Shown: positions 6,491 to 13,439 of the stretch, in pieces | How the letters are laid out: the number at the start of each line of letters is the position of its first letter | How positions within the stretch are numbered: position 1 is the stretch's first letter | DNA from: Paludibacteraceae bacterium | GTDB lineage: Bacteria; Bacteroidota; Bacteroidia; Bacteroidales; Paludibacteraceae | DNA: 13,439 nt | Direction of reading: 5' to 3' | NCBI GenBank assembly: GCA_017960065.1 | Contig: JAGCZK010000078.1 | Span: 1-13,439 of the forward strand | The notes under the pieces: model-generated | What the model was told of the DNA's origin: nothing | Databases searched by the model: none | Seen by the model: the letters and a program-made list of their open reading frames with translations, nothing else | Position numbers and translations under genes: made by a program

Positions 6491-8536
6491 ATGAAAAAGA
6501 ATCTACTGACCCTGCTTTTGCTTTGCGCCACTGCTGCGGCCTGGGCATACCAACACTTTCCTGTCGATGGCACCTGGACGTTGAAGCGGCTTTCGACCGG
6601 CGAAACCAAAAATGTCAGCCTGCCCCATACCTGGAATGCCCAAGACGGCCAGGACGGCGGCGGCAATTATGTCCGCGATGTGTTTGTGTATAGCAAGCAG
6701 GTGGTCGTTCCGGCCACGTTTGAAGGAAAAACCGTGTACCTCAAAGTCGGTGCGGCCAACACCCAGGCCATTTTGCGTGTCAATGGCGAACGCGTCGGCG
6801 AGCATGTCGGCGGGTATTCGGCCTTCATGTTTGAGCTTACCGACATCCTCCGTTACGGCGCTGGCAATACCATCGAACTGGAGGTCAGCAACAAAGAGGA
6901 CATCCTGTGTCCGCCCTTGAGTGCCGACTTTACCTTCTACGGCGGCATTTCGCGTCCGGTGGAGTGGGTAGTCTGTGAAAAACTGCACCTCAACCCCAAT
7001 CCACGGGTGAACAACCAGTGGATTCCGAACCAACGGATTGCGCAACCTGCGGTGCGTGTGCTTCAAAACAGCGTTTCGGCCGGGAAAGCCGAACTGGAAT
7101 ACCGGGCACAACTGCGCAATGCCTCCAAAGAAGCGCAAGACGTGCGTCTGGTGGTGCGCATCAAAGCCGCCGACGGCAAGGAGGTCTGGTCGTTGGACGA
7201 GTCTGTCCGCCTGCAGGCTTGGGAAGAGACCGAATGGTCCTACCCGCTGACCTTGGAGCAGCCGCATCTTTGGAACGGCAAGGCCGACCCGTACCTGTAT
7301 GCGGTCGAGACCGAACTCTATGACAGCCACGACAAACTCTTGGATTCGAGCCGCGAGCCCCTGGGCCTGCGCTCGATCGAAGTCGATCCCGAAAAGGGCT
7401 TCTTCCTCAACGGCGTGTCGTATCCGCTCTACGGTATTTGCCTGCACGAAGAGAAAAAGGACCACGGGCGTGCGGTTAGCGATGCCGACCGTAAGGAGGC
7501 CATCGACCTTTTGCGCGAAACCGGTCTGAACTATTTCCGCCTGTCGCACTACCAGCACGGCGATTACACCTACGCCTATCTCGACACCCTGGGCATTGCC
7601 TGCTGGGCCGAAATTCCGGCGGTCAACAGTGTCGGACTCAACGAAAGCCAGAACAAGGCCTACCGGCGCAATGCGGTCAGTGCCATGATCGAGCTGGTGC
7701 GTCAGCAATACAATCACCCGTCGATTATCTGTTGGGGGCTTTCCAACGAAATCAACTACAAGCCCGGTATCGATCCGACCGAGACGGTGCGCGAGCTCAA
7801 CGAACTGGTCAAATCCGAAGACACGCACCGTCTGACAACGGTGGCGGCCATGTTCCCCGAACGGCAGACCAACCACATCTCCGATGTCTTCTCGTGCAAC
7901 CGCTACGACGGTTGGTACTACGACACCATCGAACATTTCGGTACCGAAATGGACCGTCTGCACGGCTTGTTCCCCAACCGGCCGATGGGTACCAGCGAAT
8001 ACGGCGTGGGCGCCAATATCCACCAGCACGAATATCCGGCCATGAAACCGGCCGAAGGCGGCCAATACCATCCCGAAGAATACCAGAGCCTGTTCCACGA
8101 GGCTTATTGGAAGATGATGCTCGAACGGCCCTTCTTGTGGTCCACCTCGGTGTGGGCGGGATTTGATTTCGCCTCGGACGGTCGCAACGAGGGCAGCCAA
8201 CCGGGCATCAACGACAAAGGCCTGATTACCTTCGACCGCAGTGTCCGCAAGGATGCGTTTTACTGGTACAAGGCCAACTGGAACAAGGACGAAAGGTTTG
8301 TGTATCTGACCAGCCGCCGCTACTGCGAACGTCCGGCCGGATTGCAAACCCTCAAGATTTATTCCAACGGCAGCCGTGCGGAACTGTTTGTCAACGGCAA
8401 ATCGCAAGGGGTGCAGCCCGTTGCCGAATGCCAGGCCTTCTGGCAAGTGAAACTCAAAAAAGGGAAGAACCGTATCCGTGTGGTCGATGCCGACACTCCG
8501 TCGGTGCAAGACGAGATCGTGCTGACCGGCAAATAA
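6491..8536 (+). CDS. Exported glycoside hydrolase family 2 (beta-galactosidase-like)
   Basis: A 681-residue protein with a clear signal peptide (MKKNLLTLLLLCATAAAWA, cut near residue 19), so it is periplasmic or outer-membrane exposed. Domains in order are an N-terminal jelly-roll sugar-binding domain (about 25-170), an immunoglobulin-like domain (about 180-285), a TIM barrel (about 290-585), and a C-terminal beta domain resembling DUF4982 (about 615-681). The expected acid/base is E420 in CWGLSNEINYK and the nucleophile is E503 in GTSEYGVGANIHQHE. Beta-galactosidase is the likeliest activity, but beta-glucuronidase or another exo-beta-glycosidase cannot be excluded. It has no neighbouring SusC/SusD pair, sulfatase or regulator. 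Instead it lies 23 bases after fmt and 6 before dnaG, unlike the usual polysaccharide utilisation locus. I see no lipobox. Confidence 0.92.
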   Translation: MKKNLLTLLLLCATAAAWAYQHFPVDGTWTLKRLSTGETKNVSLPHTWNAQDGQDGGGNYVRDVFVYSKQVVVPATFEGKTVYLKVGAANTQAILRVNGERVGEHVGGYSAFMFELTDILRYGAGNTIELEVSNKEDILCPPLSADFTFYGGISRPVEWVVCEKLHLNPNPRVNNQWIPNQRIAQPAVRVLQNSVSAGKAELEYRAQLRNASKEAQDVRLVVRIKAADGKEVWSLDESVRLQAWEETEWSYPLTLEQPHLWNGKADPYLYAVETELYDSHDKLLDSSREPLGLRSIEVDPEKGFFLNGVSYPLYGICLHEEKKDHGRAVSDADRKEAIDLLRETGLNYFRLSHYQHGDYTYAYLDTLGIACWAEIPAVNSVGLNESQNKAYRRNAVSAMIELVRQQYNHPSIICWGLSNEINYKPGIDPTETVRELNELVKSEDTHRLTTVAAMFPERQTNHISDVFSCNRYDGWYYDTIEHFGTEMDRLHGLFPNRPMGTSEYGVGANIHQHEYPAMKPAEGGQYHPEEYQSLFHEAYWKMMLERPFLWSTSVWAGFDFASDGRNEGSQPGINDKGLITFDRSVRKDAFYWYKANWNKDERFVYLTSRRYCERPAGLQTLKIYSNGSRAELFVNGKSQGVQPVAECQAFWQVKLKKGKNRIRVVDADTPSVQDEIVLTGK

Positions 8537-8542
8537 GGGCGT

Positions 8543-10567
8543 ATGATTGAGCGCGAAACCATTGACCGAGTGTTTGCCACCGCCCGCATCGAGGAGGTGG
8601 TGGGCGATTATGTGGCACTCAAACGGCGCGGCGCCAATCTGCTTGGATTGTGCCCGTTTCACAATGAGAAAACGCCCTCTTTTACGGTTTCGCCTGCACG
8701 CAACAACTGCCATTGTTTCGGTTGCCGCAAAGGCGGCGGGCCGGTCAATTTCATCATGGAAATTGAAAAGGTGAGCTACCCCGAAGCCATCCGCCTGCTG
8801 GCCAAGCGTTACAACATCGAGGTCAAGGAGACGGTGTCTTCGGCCCAGGACCGCGAAGCCGAGTCGGAGCGCGAAGCCATGTTTTCGGCCAACGAATACG
8901 CCAACAAGTATTTTCAGGATATCCTTTGGAATCATCCGGAAGGGAAGGCCGTCGGGCTTTCGTACTTCCGTTCGAGAGGCTTCTCCGACGAAACCATCAA
9001 AGCGTTTGGCTTGGGTTTCTGCCTCGATTCGTTCGACCACTTTTCAAAGAAGGCGGTGGCCGATGGCTTCCGTAAGGAAATGTTGCTGGCCACCGGTCTT
9101 TCGACCCAGTCCCAGCGCGGAACCCTGATCGACCGTTTCCGCGGGCGGGCGATATTTCCCGTCTATACCCGTACCGGAAAGACGGTAGCCTTTGGCGGAC
9201 GCGTGCTGGTCAAAGACGACAAAACCGCCAAGTATGTCAATTCGCCCGAATCGGACATTTACAGCAAAAGCCATGAGCTCTACGGCCTGTACCAGGCCTA
9301 TCGCACGATGCGGATCGAGTCGAAGTGTTACCTGGTCGAAGGCTATGCCGATGTGATTTCGGTGTACCAGGCCGGAGTCAAAAACGTGGTGGCCTCGTCG
9401 GGCACCGCACTGACCGACGGACAGGTGAACCTGATCCGGCAGGTCATTGGCCCCAACGGCAAGGTGACGCTGCTCTATGACGGCGACTCGGCGGGTGTTC
9501 ATGCCACACTGCGGGCCATGGACATGTTGCTGGCCGCTGCGATGGATGTCAAAGTGGTGCTTTGGCCCGAAGGCGAAGACCCCGATTCGTTCGCCCAATC
9601 GCACAATGCCGACGAGTTTGTCGCCTACCTCACCCAGCACGAGGTGGAGGCCATCCAGTGCAAAATGCAGCTGTTGCAAGCCGAGTTGGGCGATGACCCG
9701 CGCAGCCGTACCGAACTGATTCGGCAGATTGCCCAAAGTATTTCGGTGATTCCTGATGAGATTTTGCGCTCGGAATACATCAAAAGTTTTTCCATCAAAC
9801 TCAATACCAACGAAGTGTCGCTGCAAAAGGTCGTGTCGGAGTATATCCATACCCGTGTGGCCGAGCAGCGCAAGCGCCAGCAGGTGGCGGCCCATCTTGA
9901 ACAATCCGCGCCGCAGCCGGCTGCCGATGTCGCCACGCCCGTCGCACCGGCACCCGAAGAACAACCGGCTCCGGCAGCGCCCAAGTCGCCGGTATACCGG
10001 CAGGAGTGCAATCTGCTTTCGGCCCTGATCCAGTACGGCCGTCAGAAGCTGTATTTTCTGTGGGATGCGGAGCGGAAGTTGCTGACGCCTGCGAGTCCGA
10101 ACGAGGTGCTGCCCCCGAATTGCGAATTGTTCGAGACGGATGCGCTCGAATACATCAGTCAGGTGATTGACGATAACGAAATGCCTTTTCAGGACGAGCG
10201 TACCCGCCGGGTGTACGAAGAGGCGATCGGGGTGGAGGGCGATGTCGAATCGCATTTTGTGAACCATCCGGATTTGCAATTGCAGCACTTTGTGATGGAA
10301 ATCTTGGGAAACCATGCCATCGATACCGAAGAGGCGCAGGATGAAAATCCCGAGCTGAAACGTTCGCAGATTGTGTATCATCTGTTGTTGGAGTATCAGA
10401 ACGCCGTGGTGTCGTGCCAACTCAACCAAGTGAAATCAGAAATCAATACCTGGCAGGCTACGGCTTCGGAAGAAGAATTGGACGCCTTGATGAAAAGGCA
10501 GATGGAACTGACCGAAATCCGTAAGGCCATTTGTCAGATGCTGGGAAAACGAACCTTCATGTTATGA
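8543..10567 (+). CDS. dnaG: DNA primase
   Basis: A 674-residue primase that makes RNA primers for lagging-strand synthesis at the replication fork. The N-terminal CHC2 zinc-binding domain has C37, H40, C58 and C61 (CPFHNEKTPSF ... CFGC). An extra Cys-His pair (C56-H57) stands just before C58. The catalytic core holds the TOPRIM acidic residues E266 in LVEGYADV and D313/D315 in LYDGDSAG. A proline/alanine-rich linker (about 453-483) leads to a helical C-terminal domain, presumably the part that binds the replicative helicase DnaB. The start is 6 bases after the glycoside hydrolase stop. The stop overlaps the next ATG as ATGA. It lies among genes other than the rpsU-dnaG-rpoD order known from enterobacteria. 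Confidence 0.97.
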   Translation: MIERETIDRVFATARIEEVVGDYVALKRRGANLLGLCPFHNEKTPSFTVSPARNNCHCFGCRKGGGPVNFIMEIEKVSYPEAIRLLAKRYNIEVKETVSSAQDREAESEREAMFSANEYANKYFQDILWNHPEGKAVGLSYFRSRGFSDETIKAFGLGFCLDSFDHFSKKAVADGFRKEMLLATGLSTQSQRGTLIDRFRGRAIFPVYTRTGKTVAFGGRVLVKDDKTAKYVNSPESDIYSKSHELYGLYQAYRTMRIESKCYLVEGYADVISVYQAGVKNVVASSGTALTDGQVNLIRQVIGPNGKVTLLYDGDSAGVHATLRAMDMLLAAAMDVKVVLWPEGEDPDSFAQSHNADEFVAYLTQHEVEAIQCKMQLLQAELGDDPRSRTELIRQIAQSISVIPDEILRSEYIKSFSIKLNTNEVSLQKVVSEYIHTRVAEQRKRQQVAAHLEQSAPQPAADVATPVAPAPEEQPAPAAPKSPVYRQECNLLSALIQYGRQKLYFLWDAERKLLTPASPNEVLPPNCELFETDALEYISQVIDDNEMPFQDERTRRVYEEAIGVEGDVESHFVNHPDLQLQHFVMEILGNHAIDTEEAQDENPELKRSQIVYHLLLEYQNAVVSCQLNQVKSEINTWQATASEEELDALMKRQMELTEIRKAICQMLGKRTFML

Positions 10568-11988
10568 ATAAGGAGTTGTTTTGGAAAAATTTCGCCGCAT
10601 TGTCGGCGGTGCCGCGCCCTTCGCACCATACCGGGGCGGTGGCGGCCTTTTTGCTGGATTTTGCCAAGAAGCGCGGCTTTCGGGCCGAGTTGCTCGATGG
10701 CGGCAGTGTGTTGGTGCAGGTTCCGGCCAGCCCGGGCATGGAAGACCGCGAGCCGCTGATTTTGCAGGGCCATATCGACATGGTGCCCCAGGTGGCTCCC
10801 GGCAAATCGCATGATTTTTCCAAAGATCCGATCGAAACCTATATTTCCGACGGGTGGATGTATGCCCGTGACACCACCTTGGGTGCCGACAACGGCATTG
10901 CCATTGCCGCCATGATGACGGTGATGGACGATGCTTCGGTGCGCCACCCGGCGCTCGAGTGCCTGATGACGGCCGACGAAGAGGTGGGAATGCTCGGCGC
11001 CTTCGCCTTGAAACCCGGGCAGTTGCGCGGTCGGACGCTGCTCAATTTGGACACCGAAGACGAAAACGAACTCATTGTGGGCTGTTGCGGGGCGATGCGG
11101 GCGACCTGCAAGTTTCGGTATGTGCCCGAGGCTGTGCCTGATGGCGATGAGGCTTATTGCTTGACGGTCAAAGGTTTGCTTGGTGGACACTCGGGAATGG
11201 ACATTCACCTGCCGCGCGCCAACGCCATCAAGCTCGGGGCGCATTTGCTCAAAACCCTGGTGCGCGACTACGATGCCCGTTTGGCGTCGATCGACGGTGG
11301 CGATGTGATCAATACCGTTCCGCGCGAGTTGCGCATCTGTTTTACGGTGCCCGAAGGCGGCGAAGACGACCTTTTCGAACTGATGTCGGACTATCAGGAG
11401 ATTTTCGAAAACGAATATCCCGACGAAACGGACTTGTACCTCCAACTCGAACACTGCGACCTGCCCGCTTCGCTTTTGCCCGAATTTGTGCAGGACGACT
11501 TGATCAACGCACTGGTGGCCGTGCCCAACGGGGCTTACCGCTTTATGCCCCAGATGCCCCAAACCGTCGAGACTTCGAGCAACATGGGCTGCATCTCCAC
11601 GGCCGACAACTGCGTCAGTGTCGAATTCCTGTTCCGCAGCATGCTCTATTCGATGAAGGGCGAGCTGCGTTCCATGATAGAGAGTGTCTTTTCGCTGGCC
11701 GGGGCCGAAGTGCGCTTTTGGGGCGACTACGAAGGCTGGGAGCCCAACTGGGATTCGCCCGTGTTGGCCAAGGCGCGCGAGTCGTACCGTGCGGTGATGG
11801 GCCGCGATGCCCGTGTGTGTCTGGTGCATGCCGGCTTGGAATGTGGCATCATTGCCGGCACTTATCCCGATATGGACATGATTTCGTTCGGCCCCAATAT
11901 CCAGCATCCGCACACGCCGCAGGAGCGGGTGGAGGTGGCCAGTGTCGAACGTATCCTCGACTTGCTCGAAGACTTATTGCTCCGTTGA
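10564..11988 (+). CDS. pepD: Second PepD-type dipeptidase, M20C family
   Basis: A 474-residue cytosolic metallopeptidase with the full PepD metal and catalytic set: H70 in LQGHIDM, D109 in LGADNGIA, E139/E140 in ADEEVG, D163 in LNLDTEDEN and H422 in VHAGLECG. The lid domain begins near GLLGGHSGMDIHL. It is colinear with the dipeptidase at 3052-4521 but clearly diverged, for example in the N-terminal 40 residues and the region after the lid. They are old paralogues rather than a recent duplication. The frame is open from an ATG at 10531 inside dnaG. I chose the ATG at 10564 because it overlaps the dnaG stop by 4 bases (ATGA) and gives a normal family N-terminus (MNKELFWKNFAALSAVPRPS). The 3' end overlaps the convergent histidine kinase gene by 15 bases. 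Substrate differences between the two copies cannot be read from sequence. Confidence 0.93.
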   Translation: MNKELFWKNFAALSAVPRPSHHTGAVAAFLLDFAKKRGFRAELLDGGSVLVQVPASPGMEDREPLILQGHIDMVPQVAPGKSHDFSKDPIETYISDGWMYARDTTLGADNGIAIAAMMTVMDDASVRHPALECLMTADEEVGMLGAFALKPGQLRGRTLLNLDTEDENELIVGCCGAMRATCKFRYVPEAVPDGDEAYCLTVKGLLGGHSGMDIHLPRANAIKLGAHLLKTLVRDYDARLASIDGGDVINTVPRELRICFTVPEGGEDDLFELMSDYQEIFENEYPDETDLYLQLEHCDLPASLLPEFVQDDLINALVAVPNGAYRFMPQMPQTVETSSNMGCISTADNCVSVEFLFRSMLYSMKGELRSMIESVFSLAGAEVRFWGDYEGWEPNWDSPVLAKARESYRAVMGRDARVCLVHAGLECGIIAGTYPDMDMISFGPNIQHPHTPQERVEVASVERILDLLEDLLLR

Positions 11989-13439
11989 TTTTTTGCGCAG
12001 GGTAAACAGAAACTCCACGCCGCCTCCGGCATGGGGCTTGGCCGAGATGCGTCCCTGATGGAAGATGATGGCGTTTTTGACAATCGCCAGTCCGAGGCCG
12101 GTACCTCCCAGTTTGCGCGAACGTCCTTTATCGACCCGATAGAAGCGGTCGAAGATGCGGCTCAAATGCGTTTCTTCGATGCCTACGCCGTTGTCGGCAA
12201 ACGAAAAGTAGTAAAACTCGTTGTCGGTGCGGTAGCACGAGATGTTGATGAGGATGTCCGTGCCGGCGTAGTGGAGGCTGTTGTCGGTCAGGTTCCGGAA
12301 AATCGAGTACAGCAGCGACTGGTTGCCGTCGATGAGCATCGTTTCGGGCAGGTCGCACTCGACCTTGAAGTGTTTTTCTTCCAACTCGAGCGCCACGTCC
12401 TGAAGTACGCTTTCGATGATTTCGCGCAGGTTGACGGGTTCCTTGGCGAAGATGTCGGAGGTTTCGTCGAGTTTGTTGAGGGTCGAAATGTCTTGCAGCA
12501 GGTAGCTGAGGCGTACCGACTGGGCATAGCAGCGTTCGATGAAGAAGCGTTTTTTCTCTTCGTCGATGTCGGGGTTGTCGCGCAAGGTTTCCATGTAGCC
12601 CTGAATGCTGGTGACCGGGGTCTTCAGCTCGTGCGAAATGTTTTGCGTCAGCTGGCGCTTGAGCAGGGCTTGTTCTTCCTTTTGGGTGACGTCTTCGACG
12701 GTGATTTCAAAGCTCTTGTCGTGGAACATGATGCAGTGCACGATGATGATCGATTCGCGTTTGTGGATTTGAATCGTCTTCGACTCCATGGCGTCGGAGT
12801 TGTTGCGCTGGGTGCCGTCCAAAAAGTCGATGATTTCGTAAAACTCCGGGATGTCGAACACGCGCTCGGGGTAGCGGCACTGTTTGTCGGCAATGAGGTT
12901 GATGTATTGGATGAACAGTTCGTTCGAAAGGATTTCTTTGCGCTGGGGCGAGAAGATGGCGATGCCGCGCTTGGAGATGCGCAGGTGGGCTTTGAATTTC
13001 TCGCGTTCCATGTTGAGCGCGTTTTCGGTCTTTTTCAGGTGTTTGTATTGCCCGACGATGTATTCGCTGATTTCCTTGAATTCGCCGTCCGGAAAGTTGA
13101 ACCGGTCGCCCGAATCCACTTTCCGAATCAGGTTGTTGAGGCTCTGGATGGTCGTTCCGTACCGGTGCATGACGAAGGCGCAGGTGATGGCTCCCGACAA
13201 AAAGAAGAACAGGATGGTGATCATGATGGGCCAGTGGCTCACGCTCCATTCCGCCCGGTTGTTGTAGGGCTGGATGATTTGCAGGTAGCGGTGGTGGGCC
13301 TCGTCGTAGCCGATGTAGTTGTAGAAGACCAGCCCGGTTTTGGCTTTGCGCCGGCCGTAGGCTTCGTTGTTGCGGTGGGCCGCGGCGAGGTCGGAGGGGA
13401 TGCTGAAGTTGGCGTCTTCTTCTTGGTTGATGCGTTCGA
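11974..13439 (-). CDS. Sensor histidine kinase (5' end beyond window)
   Basis: A membrane sensor kinase of a two-component system, incomplete at the N-terminus. A GTG at 13242 could serve as a start, but the same frame stays open to the window edge and encodes 65 more residues of soluble, probably periplasmic sensor domain. The true start therefore lies past 13439. A transmembrane segment follows (about 13171-13230), then a linker and a PAS-like region. The HisKA H-box is NISHELKTPVTS, with its phosphorylated His codon at 12631-12633. The HATPase domain has an N-box (NLTDNSLHY), a G1 box (DNGVG), an F-box (IFDRFYRVD) and a G2 box (GGTGLGLAIV). It resembles PhoR-like kinases. The ligand is unknown, and the partner response regulator is probably upstream, outside the window. 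It converges on pepD with a 15-base overlap and no terminator between them. Confidence 0.93.
   Translation of the reverse strand, partial: ERINQEEDANFSIPSDLAAAHRNNEAYGRRKAKTGLVFYNYIGYDEAHHRYLQIIQPYNNRAEWSVSHWPIMITILFFFLSGAITCAFVMHRYGTTIQSLNNLIRKVDSGDRFNFPDGEFKEISEYIVGQYKHLKKTENALNMEREKFKAHLRISKRGIAIFSPQRKEILSNELFIQYINLIADKQCRYPERVFDIPEFYEIIDFLDGTQRNNSDAMESKTIQIHKRESIIIVHCIMFHDKSFEITVEDVTQKEEQALLKRQLTQNISHELKTPVTSIQGYMETLRDNPDIDEEKKRFFIERCYAQSVRLSYLLQDISTLNKLDETSDIFAKEPVNLREIIESVLQDVALELEEKHFKVECDLPETMLIDGNQSLLYSIFRNLTDNSLHYAGTDILINISCYRTDNEFYYFSFADNGVGIEETHLSRIFDRFYRVDKGRSRKLGGTGLGLAIVKNAIIFHQGRISAKPHAGGGVEFLFTLRKKSTEQ

Noticed and set aside
6503..9040. An 845-codon open frame on the minus strand across the glycosidase and dnaG genes
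   Set aside because: It is antisense to two well-supported genes, spans their junction, and shows no recognisable domain. Such frames arise because the real genes seldom use the TTA, CTA and TCA codons, which would be antisense stops.
10534..11913. A 459-codon minus-strand open frame opposite the second pepD
   Set aside because: It lies antisense to a gene with a full catalytic motif set. The product is His/Gln-rich with no known fold, typical of a GC-rich shadow frame. The similar frames at 1259-2506 and 9044-10429 are rejected for the same reason.
11986..11996. T-run after the second pepD stop as an intrinsic terminator
   Set aside because: Six T residues follow the stop, but I find no GC-rich stem immediately before them on either strand.
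13240..13242. GTG at 13242 as the start of the histidine kinase
   Set aside because: The frame remains open to the window edge with a plausible sensor-domain sequence, and starting here would remove the extracytoplasmic region while leaving only the second membrane segment.

Overview
The window is a GC-rich stretch of a bacterial chromosome, almost certainly from the order Bacteroidales. The reasons are the DAHP synthase/chorismate mutase fusion beside a stand-alone prephenate dehydrogenase, an OmpH/Skp-like protein, an exported family 2 glycoside hydrolase, a TAnnTTTG-type -7 promoter box, and start codons with little Shine-Dalgarno sequence. I cannot name the genus. I see no mobile element, phage gene, CRISPR array, tRNA or rRNA, and no gene-free stretch longer than about 110 bases.

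Layout. (1) At 1-30 there is a strong intrinsic-terminator hairpin. A plus-strand aromatic amino-acid operon follows at 49-3080: a PLP aminotransferase, DAHP synthase fused to chorismate mutase, and prephenate dehydrogenase. Together they provide the entry step of the shikimate pathway, the chorismate branch step, and the last steps to tyrosine (the aminotransferase probably also serves phenylalanine). (2) A minus-strand PepD-type dipeptidase (3052-4521) converges on the operon, and its 3' end overlaps the prephenate dehydrogenase gene. (3) A short divergent promoter region lies at 4522-4632. (4) A tightly packed plus-strand run at 4633-11988 holds a small conserved-looking membrane protein, an OmpH/Skp-like coiled-coil protein, methionyl-tRNA formyltransferase (fmt), an exported family 2 glycoside hydrolase, DNA primase (dnaG), and a second PepD-type dipeptidase. 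Junctions range from a 4-base overlap to a 33-base gap, so this looks like one transcription unit. (5) A minus-strand sensor histidine kinase (11974 to past the right edge) converges on that run and overlaps it by 15 bases. Its N-terminus lies outside the window.

Functionally this is mostly housekeeping: aromatic amino-acid synthesis, translation initiation, replication priming, peptide turnover and envelope. The less ordinary points are the terminator or attenuator hairpin abutting the aromatic operon, two divergent PepD paralogues that both overlap a convergent neighbour, an exported glycosidase lying between fmt and dnaG, and an uncharacterised small membrane protein at the head of the long operon. 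I found no convincing new defence or mobile system.
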